Below are positions 45,264-55,633 of a stretch of 64,000 nt of DNA, piece by piece. The stretch comes from MPNO01 sp965200535 (GTDB lineage: Bacteria > Pseudomonadota > Alphaproteobacteria > MPNO01). Made by a program: the position numbers and the translations under genes. Position 1 is the first letter of the stretch. Each line of letters opens with the position of its first letter. The notes under the pieces were generated by a model. It saw only the letters and a program-made list of their open reading frames with translations. It was not told the origin of the DNA and did no database searches. The DNA is taken from positions 1,116,001 through 1,180,000 of the forward strand of contig CBDAUF010000001.1 in the NCBI GenBank assembly GCA_965200535.1, in the 5' to 3' direction.

Positions 45264-46285
45264 GGTGATAGCTCCTTGGATTCGCCCGCCAGCGTCTTGA
45301 TGAACGCCACGATGTCGTCCTTGTCCTTGTCGGGCGCCTCGCGCCCCAACTGGAACTCGAACATGGCGTCGACGGCGTCGCGCAGCGTCTTGGCGGTGCC
45401 GTCGTGCAGGTACGGCGCGGTCATCGCCGCCATACGCAGGCTGGGGACCTTGAACGAATGCCGGTCTTCATCGTTGCCGGTGATGTTGTAGCGGCCGAGA
45501 TCGGCTTCTGTGATGCCGCCGCGTTTCTTGAAATAATCGTTGAGGACGCCGAATACCTGGAACATGTTGCCGCCCACATTCGCCCCCTGGTGGCAGGACG
45601 CGCAGCCATAGTCCTTGAACAGGGCGTAGCCGCGCGCCTCCTGTGCGGTGAGCGCATTCTTGTCGCCCTTGAGCCATTTGTCGAAGCGGCTGTTGGGGGT
45701 GATCAGCGACCGCACGAATTCGGCGATCGCGTTCCTGATGTTCTTGCGGTTGATCCCGTTGGGATAGATGTCCTTGAACATCTTGGGATAGTTCTCGTCG
45801 CGGTAGAGTTTGGCGACCACCTCCGGCCACAGGCTGCCCATTTCGAAGGACGCCTGCACCGGGCCGTCGATCTGGTGCTCGAGCGTCCGCGCCCGCCCGT
45901 CCCAGAACTGCCTGAAGTTCATGCCGGAGTTGAACACGGTGGGCGAGTTGACCACGCCCGGCTTGTCCTCGACCCCGAGCGAGATCTTGCGCCCGTCGGC
46001 GCCGCCGCTGGCGAGGTCGTGGCAGCTTGCGCACGCGATGGTGCCATCCTTCGACAGCACCGGATCGTGGAACAGCGCGCGGCCCAGCGCGACCTTGGCC
46101 GGATCGACGTCCACCGTCTCGGGGATCGGCAGGATCGGCTCGTCCTCGGCCCAGGCCGGCCCGCAGAGCGCCGCCGCAGCGACCAGTGCGAGAGCGCCGG
46201 CAACGGCGCGCCGAAGCGCCGAAACTGTCCGCCGGCGGCAAGGCCGGCAACGCGGAACATGCAGACTGACCATCCGACCGATCAC
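45260..46285 (-). CDS. di-haem cytochrome c peroxidase (CcpA/MauG family)
   Basis: The 341 residues start at GTG (GGGGG 7 nt upstream) with a signal peptide (RRAVAGALALVAAAALCGPAWA, cleaved near 46). Two c-type haem sites are CASCH at 85-89 and CASCH at 228-232. The body has FWDGRARTLEHQIDGPVQASFEMGS and VPSLRMAAMTAPYLHDGTAKTL, both conserved in bacterial cytochrome c peroxidases. It would reduce periplasmic H2O2 or act as a MauG-type oxidase. It sits inside the tad operon, 3 nt after tadC, and its stop overlaps the start of the kinase-like gene. Confidence 0.92.
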   Translation of the reverse strand: MIGRMVSLHVPRCRPCRRRTVSALRRAVAGALALVAAAALCGPAWAEDEPILPIPETVDVDPAKVALGRALFHDPVLSKDGTIACASCHDLASGGADGRKISLGVEDKPGVVNSPTVFNSGMNFRQFWDGRARTLEHQIDGPVQASFEMGSLWPEVVAKLYRDENYPKMFKDIYPNGINRKNIRNAIAEFVRSLITPNSRFDKWLKGDKNALTAQEARGYALFKDYGCASCHQGANVGGNMFQVFGVLNDYFKKRGGITEADLGRYNITGNDEDRHSFKVPSLRMAAMTAPYLHDGTAKTLRDAVDAMFEFQLGREAPDKDKDDIVAFIKTLAGESKELSP

Positions 46286-46288
46286 GAC

Positions 46289-47263
46289 CTAACCCCCGGT
46301 ATTGCCGAGAGACTTGAGCGCATTGATCGCCGACAGGAAGGCCGGGCCGGCGACCAGCAGCATCGTCCCGGGCATCACGAGGAGCAGCATCGGCAGGGTC
46401 ATCAGCACCGGCAGCCGCTCCGCCTGCGCCTGGATCCGCGCCGCCTTCTGGACCCGCGCATCCGCGGCGATGTTCCTCATCGACTGCGACAGCGGCGTAC
46501 CGTAGCGGTCGGCCTGGATGAGGGACATGGCGAAGTCGCGCATCCCGTCGATCTCGGTCCGCCGGTAGTATTCGCCGAGCACGGCGCGCCGGTCGGAGCC
46601 GAGCCTGAGTTCCGCCTCGATCTGCCGGAACTCCCGCGCCACCCCGGGTTCGATCTGCGACAGCCCCTCGGCCACCGTCGTCATCGCGCGCTCCACGGTG
46701 AGGCCGGATTCGAGGCACATCACCATCATATCGAGGGCGTCGGGCAGGGCCGACATCACCCGTTTGGTGCGCCGGGCGGCCAGCGCGCGGAGCACGTATT
46801 CCGGCACCACCCCGCCGAGGACGAGACCGCCCAGCCCGCCGAGCGTGACGACGAAGAGATTCCCGCCCAGCAGCCCCGAGCCGTAGATCCCGAACACCGC
46901 GCCGAGGCCGAGGGCGACCGCGCAGCCGAGCTTGCAGGAGAGGAACACCGACAGCGCCTCGGGCCGGGCGAACCCGCTCTTGCGCAGCAGCCGGGAGAGC
47001 TTCTCGCGTTCCCCGGCGCCGACCGGGACCAGCATCGAGCCCGCCCGCAGCAGGGCGAGGACGAACCGCCGCACCAGGTCGCCGCCCGACCGGCGGGCGC
47101 TCCGTTGCGGGCCGCCGACCGGGACGCCTTCCTCGCGCAGCGCGCCGAGCCGCCGGTCGAGCGCCCGCGCGCGGCGCGTCTCGCGGAACAGCAGGGGCAC
47201 CATCAGCAGGACGAACAGGACGCCCGCCGCGATGCTCACGGCCGGCAGCCGGGATTCCGGCAT
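46289..47263 (-). CDS. tadC: Tad pilus assembly membrane protein TadC
   Basis: The 324-residue T2SF-type inner-membrane protein has LPDALDMMVMCLESGLTVERAMTTVAEGLSQIEPGVAREFRQIEAELRLGSDR and ERLPVLMTLPMLLLVMPGTMLLVAGPA. These are the core and C-terminal features of TadC/CpaH. The ATG at 47263 has AGGAG 10 nt upstream. It follows tadB by 13 nt. Confidence 0.93.
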   Translation of the reverse strand: MPESRLPAVSIAAGVLFVLLMVPLLFRETRRARALDRRLGALREEGVPVGGPQRSARRSGGDLVRRFVLALLRAGSMLVPVGAGEREKLSRLLRKSGFARPEALSVFLSCKLGCAVALGLGAVFGIYGSGLLGGNLFVVTLGGLGGLVLGGVVPEYVLRALAARRTKRVMSALPDALDMMVMCLESGLTVERAMTTVAEGLSQIEPGVAREFRQIEAELRLGSDRRAVLGEYYRRTEIDGMRDFAMSLIQADRYGTPLSQSMRNIAADARVQKAARIQAQAERLPVLMTLPMLLLVMPGTMLLVAGPAFLSAINALKSLGNTGG

Positions 47264-47276
47264 CGGCGTCGCTCTC

Positions 47277-48232
47277 CTACTTCTCGACGGTTGCACCCAT
47301 GGCCCGCGCCGCCAGCAGGCCGGCGACGGCCAGCCCGACGCCCCAGTGCAGCAGGCTCGCCCCCTCCGGGGTGTTGAACAGGATATGGACCGAATGCGGC
47401 GAGATGAAGCTCTGCGCCGTCAGCACGACCGGCGGCAGGACGCTCAGCACCAGCAGCGTCAGGCGGGTCTGGCCGGTGGCGGCGTGCGCCTTCATCGCCG
47501 TGTTGCGCTGCTCGCGCAGCGCATCGGCGAGGTTGGCGAACGCGGCCGACACGCCGCCGCCGGCGCGCCGCTGCAACTGCAGGACCGCGGCGAATAGGGC
47601 GAACTCGGGGAGCCGCACGCGCTGCGAGACGGTCGCCAGCGCGGTGTCGGCGTCGAGGCCCGCGGTCAGCCCGTCGCTGACGCTCTTGAGCACCGGCTGG
47701 ACCGGCGGCCGCGCGTCCTCGGCGACCACCGCGATCGCCTCGATCGGCGGCACCCCGGCGCCGGAAAGCCGCACGATCTGGTCGATGATTTCGGGGAACT
47801 GGTTGCCGAACTCGGTCGCCAGCCGCTTCTGGCTCCACGAGAACGCGTACCATGCCGCCCCCGCGCCGGCGAGAGCGACGATCGGCCACGTCCACCAGCC
47901 GGTCGGGATCACCAGGAACCGCATCCCGATCCACGATCCCGCCGCCGCCGCGATCCCCAGCAGCAGCGCGCGCGGCAGCGTCCGCCCGACATCGAGCAGC
48001 GGGTAGCGGGCCTCGAGCATCCGCCGCAGCCGGCCGGCCCGCCGGCCGCCTTCGGTGCGGAAGATGTCGACCTCCTCTGCCGCCGCGCCCCCGTCGTCGC
48101 GGCCAGTGAGCGGCCCGGCCGCGCGCCGCAGCCGCCGCCGGAACCCGCTGTCGTCGCGCCGCAGCCGCAGGAACAGGAACAGTCCGAGCAGGGTGCTCGC
48201 GCCGCCCCCGATATAGATCAGCAGGGCCGTGC

Positions 48233-48236
<4 letters not shown>
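47277..48236 (-). CDS. tadB: Tad pilus assembly membrane protein TadB
   Basis: This 319-residue T2SF-domain protein contains FGNQFPEIIDQIVRLSGAGVPPIEAIAVVAEDARPPVQPVLKSVSDGL and ALREQRNTAMKAHAATGQTRLTLLVLSVLPPVV, typical of TadB/CpaG. It starts at TTG overlapping the tadA stop (TTGA), with GGAGG 7 nt before. It forms the platform with TadC. Confidence 0.92.
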
Positions 48237-49678
<1,442 letters not shown>

Positions 49679-49681
49679 CGA

Positions 49682-51703
49682 TCAGGCCTCCGCCCAGGCC
49701 GCCGGCAGGTCGGCCGGGGCCGGCGCCAGGATGCGTTCGGCAAGGGCGGCGGCCGGTTTGCGCAGCCGCCGGGGAAGCCGGCCCTGCGGCCAGCCGCGGC
49801 CGGCGAGATCCGGCACGGCGGCCTGGAACGGGACGACGATGCCGGGCGGCCTCTCGACCCCCGCCTCGGCCAGCAGCCCCGCGCCCGCGTTCCGCCGGAA
49901 CGCGCGCGTATGGTTCTGCACCAGCGCCACCGGCGCATTCGCGCCCGTCCCCATCGCCGCGAGGATGTGCGCCGCGCGCTGCGCGCCCGCCGTCGTCGGC
50001 TCGACCACCAGCACCCGCGCGTCCACCTCGGCGAGCAGCGCGAAGCAGGTTTCCGGATCGTCCATCCCGTCCACCAGCACCAATTGCGAGCGCCGCCGCA
50101 GCAGCGCCAGCAACCAGTCGAGCGCCGCCATCGGCGGCACCGGCGGCGGCTCCGGGCCGAGGCGGTAGGCGTAGACCGCGATCCGGTCCGACCGTTCGGT
50201 GCGCACCCCGTCGAGCACCTGCGGGTCGGAGAGGGTCGGCCCCGCCATGTCGAAGAGCTGGTCGAGGCCGGGCGCCGGGTCCACGTCGAGCTGGAGCGCC
50301 GCCGCGGCGACCGTCCGGCCGAGATCGAGCACCGAGACATAGCGCCCCTGTTCCGCCGCGCGCAGCGCGGTCGTGGCGGCGAGCGTGGTCGCCCCGCTGC
50401 CGCCGGTGCCGGCGAACCCGGCGACCCGCCCGCCGGCGTCGAAATCGTCGTCGTCGGCCGTGGCCCGCGCGACGGCCGCGCGCACCGCCGCCGCATCGAT
50501 CGGCTTGACCAGATAGTCGCTGACCCCGGCGAGCAGGATTTCGCGCCCCGTGCGCGCCGTGTCGTAGGAGCCGACGGCGATCACCGCCGTGCCGACCTCG
50601 CAGACCTCCGCCAGCTCGTGCAGCGCACCGGCCGGATAGCCGACCCCGTCGATATCGACGATGACGAGCTGGGCCGACTGCCCCTCGCCGAGCGCCGCCA
50701 CCGCGGCGCGCAGTCCGCCCGGCCAGACCTGCGGATCCTCGCAGCCGGGCGCCTGCCCCTCGAAATAGAGCAGCCCCTCGCGCAGCGCATTCTCGGTCTC
50801 CCCGTCCGTCGCGAAGGCGAGCGCCGCCGGCGGCCCCGCGGGCGCCGGCTCGGCGGGCGCATCGGGCGGTGCGGCATCGGCGCCGGGTGCGGTGTCCGGC
50901 AGGGTGTCCGGGGCGATGCCGGGGATGGTCTCCGGCGCGGCAGCCGGGGCGCCGGCGGGACCGGGCGGCGGGTCGGGCGCGAAGTCCGATAGGAGATCGG
51001 CCGCGAGATCGGCCCCGAAATCGTCGGCCTCCGGCGCTTCCGGGCGGTCGGGCGCGCCGGGGGGAAAATCGTCGAGCCCGTCCAGCAGCGCGGCCGCGAA
51101 ATCGGCGCCGGGCGGCTCCGCGCCGGGGTCCGGCTCCGGCGCGGCGCGGTCTTCCGGGTCCCGCACGCCGGCGGCGGCGGGACCGTCGGTCGGTGAAATA
51201 TGTGAAAAGTCGGCCGGATCGTCCTCGAACCCGTCCAGGAGCGCGCTCGCGAAATCGGTGTCGGGCGGGCCTGCTTCCGGCGCCGGCTTCGACTCTGGCG
51301 CGGCGGGGGCGGCGAACGCCGCCGGGGCAGGCGCGGCGTCCGGAGCGGCGGCGGGCGCATCGTCCGGGGGGCGGGCGTCTTCGTCATCGGGCGGAAACTC
51401 CGCGAGGCCGTCGAGCAGCGCGCTCGCGAAATCCGCATCGAACGGATCCGTATCGGACGGGTCTGCTTCGGACGGGGCCGTTTCGTGCCGGGTCCGCCCG
51501 GTATCGTCGGGTGTCGGCGGTTGCGCAGGGTCCCCGGCGTCCGCCGGCGCACCCGCGTCCACCGGCGCATCGTCGACGGGTCTATCGGCGGCGGGCGGAT
51601 CGTCGGCCAGCCCCGCCAGCAGGGCGCTTTCGAGGTCGGCATCGACCGGCGGCGGATCGTCCGCCCGTCGCGCGGCTGTGTGCGGGGAGGTGTCGTGTGC
51701 CAT
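49682..51703 (-). CDS. tadZ: TadZ/CpaE-type localisation protein with N-terminal acidic repeats
   Basis: The 673-residue protein is far longer than usual TadZ (about 400). The C-terminal part has an atypical receiver (about 320-415, QLVIVDIDGVGYPAG...SDYLVKP) and a MinD-like ATPase with deviant Walker GFAGTGGSGATTL. The first 300 residues are Pro/Ala/Asp-rich and hold five short amphipathic repeats at about 21, 89, 148, 199 and 229 (DADLESALLAGL, DADFASALLDGL, DTDFASALLDGF, GADFAAALLDGL, GADLAADLLSDF), each followed by an acidic/Pro tail. TadZ places the Tad machine at its cell site. Confidence 0.88.
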   Translation of the reverse strand: MAHDTSPHTAARRADDPPPVDADLESALLAGLADDPPAADRPVDDAPVDAGAPADAGDPAQPPTPDDTGRTRHETAPSEADPSDTDPFDADFASALLDGLAEFPPDDEDARPPDDAPAAAPDAAPAPAAFAAPAAPESKPAPEAGPPDTDFASALLDGFEDDPADFSHISPTDGPAAAGVRDPEDRAAPEPDPGAEPPGADFAAALLDGLDDFPPGAPDRPEAPEADDFGADLAADLLSDFAPDPPPGPAGAPAAAPETIPGIAPDTLPDTAPGADAAPPDAPAEPAPAGPPAALAFATDGETENALREGLLYFEGQAPGCEDPQVWPGGLRAAVAALGEGQSAQLVIVDIDGVGYPAGALHELAEVCEVGTAVIAVGSYDTARTGREILLAGVSDYLVKPIDAAAVRAAVARATADDDDFDAGGRVAGFAGTGGSGATTLAATTALRAAEQGRYVSVLDLGRTVAAAALQLDVDPAPGLDQLFDMAGPTLSDPQVLDGVRTERSDRIAVYAYRLGPEPPPVPPMAALDWLLALLRRRSQLVLVDGMDDPETCFALLAEVDARVLVVEPTTAGAQRAAHILAAMGTGANAPVALVQNHTRAFRRNAGAGLLAEAGVERPPGIVVPFQAAVPDLAGRGWPQGRLPRRLRKPAAALAERILAPAPADLPAAWAEA

Positions 51704-51860
51704 CCGGCGCCTCGGCGGCGGGGAGCCCTAAATCGGTTCACCCATGCGTCGGTTCACGCAAAACGGGACGGGAGGGGCCCTGCCCCTCCCGCCCGGCGGG
51801 CGGCGGAGAGCGCGGAAAGGTCCCCGCGTCTCCCGCCGCCCCTGTGTTCCGCGGCTGTTT

Positions 51861-52079
51861 CTACCCTTCTTCGGGGGTCGGGATCGCGTCCTCGGACTCG
51901 GTCTGGATGCTGGTGCCAATAGCCTCAAGGGCCTACTTCATCTGACCGCTGAAAGCGGCGATCCCTGCCCCGGCGGCGGTGACGACCACACCGGCGAGGA
52001 TTGCGTATTCGAGGGCGGAGACGCCCTTGTTGCCGCGGAGGAAGGGACGGACGCGCCGCCATACATGCTCGATCTTCAT
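51861..52079 (-). CDS. flp: Flp-type pilin, in-frame TAG at codon 49
   Basis: ATG 52079 encodes a basic leader ending in GNK-GVSALEYAILAGVVVTAAGAGIAAF. The processing site before the hydrophobic stretch and the EY pair are the Flp signature. Codon 49 is TAG (51935-51933), just after SGQMK. The same frame continues ALEAIGTSIQTESEDAIPTPEEG to a TAG at 51861, giving 72 codons. Flp proteins normally have such a C-terminal tail (…I…I pattern), so the shorter 48-residue product would lack it. The 157 nt after it, before tadZ, hold no gene. Confidence 0.85.
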
Positions 52080-52701
52080 CTCAGAGGTCCTTTCCTGGGT
52101 TGGAGAGAGAAGGGTGGTGAAGGAAGGGGTCGCGGCCCGCCCGGCGGGCGGACGCGGTGGATACGCACGCACGAAAAATTCGGCAGCGACGGGGAAATTG
52201 CGCGATTTTTCCGGCGGAACCGGAAATTTCGCACTGCGCGGATCGGGACAGGATCGCCATCGCCTCTTCGCACTCCCCGCCGTCGGGTTCTGAAAGCTCT
52301 CGTTGCCAACGCAACTGTTGCCGGTGCAATGGATGCGTTCGCAACTGCTTTCGCAACGCTGCGACAAGACATCGAATCCGGGAGCGATGCACTTTGGCAG
52401 GGTGTCGCACCCCCGCCCGGCGGCGGGTTCCGGGGGCGGAATCGCCGCCCGCGGCGGGGCGCGCGCCCGCCGCCGCGCCGGCCCGCCCGGCCGCACCGCA
52501 ACCCGCCGCCGCAACCCGCACCGTCTCATCACGCCATTGATTTACAACGGTTTTTCAGACCGCCTTCGGTGCCGCACGGGGCTTCGCGAGGGTCCGCGCG
52601 CCGGGCGCAAGCGTCCGCACTGCGTCACGGCGTCGCACCCCCCGGCCGGTGCCCCGGCGGGCGCGCTGCGTCACGGAGTCGCACCCCCGGAGGGGCCGGA
52701 G
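52080..52701. other. 622-nt regulatory gap upstream of flp with direct repeats
   Basis: No credible gene is present. Near flp there is an inverted repeat TTTCCGG-CGGAA-CCGGAAA (about 52214-52232) in an AT-rich stretch. Further out, a 21-bp repeat (GCGTCACGG, C or A, GTCGCACCCCC) occurs at 52622-52642 and 52668-52688, and its end GTCGCACCCCC again at 52404-52414. It is the likely promoter and control region of the flp-tad transcript. Confidence 0.55.
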
Positions 52702-53400
52702 TCAGGGGGTGGGCTGGCGGACCGGCGCCGCCGGCTGGCGGCGGAAGTCGCGGACGGGCAGGATGTGGACCCGGTAGAGATCGCCGGCGATCAGCCGGTT
52801 GGAGAGCATCCCCTCGCGCAGCGGGCGCGAGCAGACCTCGACGATGACCGCCGTCTCGCCCTCGCCCAGGCTGTCGCTCGCCTGCGGGCCGAGCAGCCGC
52901 GTCTTCCAGCCGTCGGCGGCGCCGGCGGTGCACTTGGCGGCGAGCTCGTCGGTGGCCTCCTTGGCGCCGATCCGGATCGTGTCGTCGGTCCACAGCGGCG
53001 CCGTCGGGTTGCCGCCCTGCGGCTGGTGGACGGCGGAGACGGCGATGACCGCCGCCGCCGGGGCGGCGAAGTCGTGGCGGTGCAGGAACTTGCCGAGCGC
53101 CTCCATCCCGTCGCCGTCGGGATCGGTCTCGAACGAGACGTACTCCGCCACCGCGACGGCGCTGCGCGCGCTGGCGGTGTCCACCCGGAGCAGCGAATAG
53201 AGGTCGAAGCAGACCGCCGACACCGCCAGCAGGCAGACCGCCCCGAGGGCCATCTCGAGGGTGGCGGCGGCGCGGGTCCCGCACACGAGCCGGCGCAGCG
53301 AACGCCGCAGCCGGACGGTGCGCAGCAGGGCGGGCGGCCTGCGGAAGGGCGGAAACGGCAGCGCGGGCAGAGCGGGCATCTCAGCCGTCCGGCGTTTCAT
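52702..53400 (-). CDS. TadE/TadG-like pseudopilin 2
   Basis: This 232-residue protein (ATG 53400, or the ATG at 53379) has a basic N-terminus and the TadE-like helix CGTRAAATLEMALGAVCLLAVSAVCFDLYSLLRVD with the conserved Glu (TLEMAL). The rest is a periplasmic domain (DTASARSAVAVAEYVSFETD...). Its start overlaps the readthrough end of the upstream tadE by 20 nt. No internal stop. It is likely a minor pseudopilin. Confidence 0.78.
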   Translation of the reverse strand: MKRRTAEMPALPALPFPPFRRPPALLRTVRLRRSLRRLVCGTRAAATLEMALGAVCLLAVSAVCFDLYSLLRVDTASARSAVAVAEYVSFETDPDGDGMEALGKFLHRHDFAAPAAAVIAVSAVHQPQGGNPTAPLWTDDTIRIGAKEATDELAAKCTAGAADGWKTRLLGPQASDSLGEGETAVIVEVCSRPLREGMLSNRLIAGDLYRVHILPVRDFRRQPAAPVRQPTP

Positions 53401-53911
53401 GGCGCGCCACCGCGACCGCGACATTCTGCCCGGCCTCGTCCCCGCCGCCGGCAAGCTGGCCGAACTCCCACGGCTCGGGGGTCTAGGCGAGGCGGACCAG
53501 GATCATCTCGCCGCCCCCGCCGGCGCCCGAGCCGGTCCCCGCGCCCGTCCCCGCCGCGTCGAGCAGGGCGGAAGGCGCGAGGCCGGTCTCCACGGTCAGC
53601 GTCCAGCGGTTGGCGCAGTCGAAGTCGTCGGCGAGGTCGAGTTCGCGGCGGATCGCGGCGCAGGCGGCCTGCGCGCCGTCCGCCGCCGCGTCCGGGGTCA
53701 GCGCCACGGCGCGCGCCGCCGCCCACGCCGCACGCCCCATCATGTCGCCGACATAGCTCGCGCGCACGATCTCCGCCAGACCGGCGAAGGCGATGACGAG
53801 AACGGAGATGGCCAGCGCCGCCTCGAGGGTGACCGCCCCCCGCCGCGATCCGGCGAAGGGGAGAAGCGAGGCGGCCGCAGCCGCCCGGCCACGGGCGAAA
53901 ATCCGGTTCAC
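53381..53911 (-). CDS. tadE: TadE-like pseudopilin 1, in-frame TAG at codon 143
   Basis: GTG 53911 has GGAGG 4 nt upstream. The frame encodes a TadE helix (RRGAVTLEAALAISVLVIAFAGLAEIVRASYVGDMMGRAAWAAARAVAL) and a periplasmic part ending EMILVRLA. Codon 143 is TAG (53485-53483), and the frame continues TPEPWEFGQLAGGGDEAGQN VAVAVARHETPDG to TGA at 53381. The continuation ends inside the start of the next gene, the usual coupled layout, which argues that the longer frame is the original gene. The short product has 142 residues. Confidence 0.8.
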
Positions 53912-54071
53912 GCGACCTCCGTTTGCCGCTGCGGAGTGCAGCCCGTCTACGCGCTCCGGCGGAAGCGAGTCAAGCGCGCGGCGGCCGGGAACCGGCGGTG
54001 CGGGGTTTTGTCGCACCGGCGGCAGGTCCGGCCGCTTGCCTTGGCCGCGTGTGCCGGTCGCTCGCCCGCGG

Positions 54072-55241
54072 TCACTCGCCGCGGTCGCTGCCGACCAGCG
54101 CGACCGCCCGCTGCATGGCCTTGCGGTAGGCGCGGCCCGGCCGGCCGGCGGCGCCGCCGGTGGCGCCCGCGTGCAGCGCCCGCTCGAACGGGATCACCGC
54201 ACCCGGGCGGCGGTCGGCGAGGGCGTAGCGGATATGCGCCGGCGACAGGGTGTAGCGGCGCATCCGGGTCGAGCACTGGACCAGCAGCGCCGGGGAGTCC
54301 GCCCCGAGCCGGGCCAGCAGGCGCACCGCGGTCGAGATGCTGGGCAGGGTGGGTTCGTAGACCAGCACCCTGCCGTCGGCCTGGCGCATGACCGCGAGCT
54401 GGGTCTCGGGGTCGGGCATCCCGGTCGCCAGCACGACATGGGTGCGGTTGGCCAGATACTTGAACAGCGCCGCCAGCACCGGCGCGGTGCGCGGCTTTTC
54501 CAGCCCGGCGGCCGGCGGGTGCGCGACCAGCGAGATGCCGGGGGCGGCGGGCGTCGTCAGGCCGCCGATCCGGTCGGGGTCGATCTCGAGTTCCGCATCG
54601 CCCTCGCCCTCCCCCTCGGCAATGGCGGCAGCGGCGGCGGCGGGCGTCCCCAGCAGGGCCGGCAGCCCGCCCACCGGCTCGGCCCCGAGCAGCGGCGGCA
54701 GCCGGCCCGAGACGGGGTCGAGATCGACCACCGAGGCGGTGCGGCCGTCCGCCGCGATGCCGCGCGCGACCGCGGCGACCAGGGTGGAGGTGCCGCTGCC
54801 GGGGCTGCCGGCGAAGGCGATCACCTTGCCGGCGTAGAGATGCTCGGGCGCATCGTCGGCGACCGCCGCCGCGGCCTCGCGCACCGCCGCCGCGGTCACC
54901 GGCTTGACCAGATAGTCGGCGATGCCGCACTGCATCAGCGTCCGGCCGAACTGCGCGGTGTCGGTCGAGCCGAGGGCGACCAGCGCGGTGTCGAACGCGC
55001 AGACACCGGTGAGCTGCCGGGCCGCCTCGCCGGGCTCGGCCGCGCCGTCGAGATCGACGAACACCAGCTTCGCCGGCGGCTCCGCGGCCAGCGTCCTGAC
55101 CGCGGCCGCCAGGCGTCCGCGCTGTATCCGCGCATCGCGGCCGGCGAGCCCGGCGCGCAGCGCTCGCTCGGTCGCCGCGTCGGCCGCGAAGCCGCGCGCC
55201 CACGGGCGCTTCGAGGGGCTGCGCCTGGGCGAGGTCGCCAT
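54072..55241 (-). CDS. second TadZ/CpaE-like protein, short form
   Basis: The 389 residues have a degenerate receiver (about 55-128, AKLVFVDLDGAAEPGEA...IADYLVKPV) and a MinD-like domain with FAGSPGSGTSTLVAAVARG. The layout and sequence parallel the C-terminal 370 residues of TadZ at 49682 but without the repeats. Duplicate TadZ genes in one tad locus are unusual. It lies 35 nt after the lipoprotein gene and 160 nt before tadE. Confidence 0.85.
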   Translation of the reverse strand: MATSPRRSPSKRPWARGFAADAATERALRAGLAGRDARIQRGRLAAAVRTLAAEPPAKLVFVDLDGAAEPGEAARQLTGVCAFDTALVALGSTDTAQFGRTLMQCGIADYLVKPVTAAAVREAAAAVADDAPEHLYAGKVIAFAGSPGSGTSTLVAAVARGIAADGRTASVVDLDPVSGRLPPLLGAEPVGGLPALLGTPAAAAAAIAEGEGEGDAELEIDPDRIGGLTTPAAPGISLVAHPPAAGLEKPRTAPVLAALFKYLANRTHVVLATGMPDPETQLAVMRQADGRVLVYEPTLPSISTAVRLLARLGADSPALLVQCSTRMRRYTLSPAHIRYALADRRPGAVIPFERALHAGATGGAAGRPGRAYRKAMQRAVALVGSDRGE

Positions 55242-55276
55242 CGTCGGTCGGCCCGGCCGCGCGGCGGCGGCGCGGC

Positions 55277-55633
55277 CTAGCCGTCGCCGGCGGCGCCGGC
55301 CGCGGTGGCCGACGCCTTGGGCAGGGTGCGCACCTTGTCCTCGGTCCAGCGCCGGTAGGCGTTGGCGATGCCGCCGTCGGCCGCGGTGACGGGCGGGGGG
55401 CGGCCGGCGCACACCCGGTCGGCCGCCGCGGCGCCGGCGCAGGCGAGCTTCTCCTGCTGCACCGCGCGGCCGTGCCGCACCGCGTCCAGCGCCTCCGCAT
55501 GGTGGGCCCGGGCGGCGGCGCTGCCCGGCGCGAAATAGGCATCCTGCAGGGCGAGCGGCAGATAGCACCCGCCGGCCAGCGGCAGCGGCGCCAGCACCGC
55601 TAGAACGCGGAGACCGCGGCACAGAAACCGCAT
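55277..55633 (-). CDS. small Tad-locus lipoprotein
   Basis: This 118-residue protein starts at ATG 55633 with a signal ending LAVLAPLPLAGGC, a slightly atypical lipobox. The mature part has two Cys (KLACAGAAAADRVCAG) and a helical start. It may be the counterpart of TadD/CpaO-type lipoproteins but is much shorter and has no TPR. First gene of the run in this direction. The 282 nt upstream (to 55915) hold no supported gene. Confidence 0.65.
   Translation of the reverse strand: MRFLCRGLRVLAVLAPLPLAGGCYLPLALQDAYFAPGSAAARAHHAEALDAVRHGRAVQQEKLACAGAAAADRVCAGRPPPVTAADGGIANAYRRWTEDKVRTLPKASATAAGAAGDG

Noticed and set aside
43395..45491. Long plus-strand frame of about 700 codons opposite the kinase-like gene
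   Set aside because: Shadow frame; Arg/His/Gly-rich sequence without structure, and the opposite strand has HATPase motifs and overlapping gene junctions.
52404..52688. CRISPR array
   Set aside because: Only two and a half repeat copies with unequal spacing and no cas genes; no CRISPR-like array was seen anywhere in the window.
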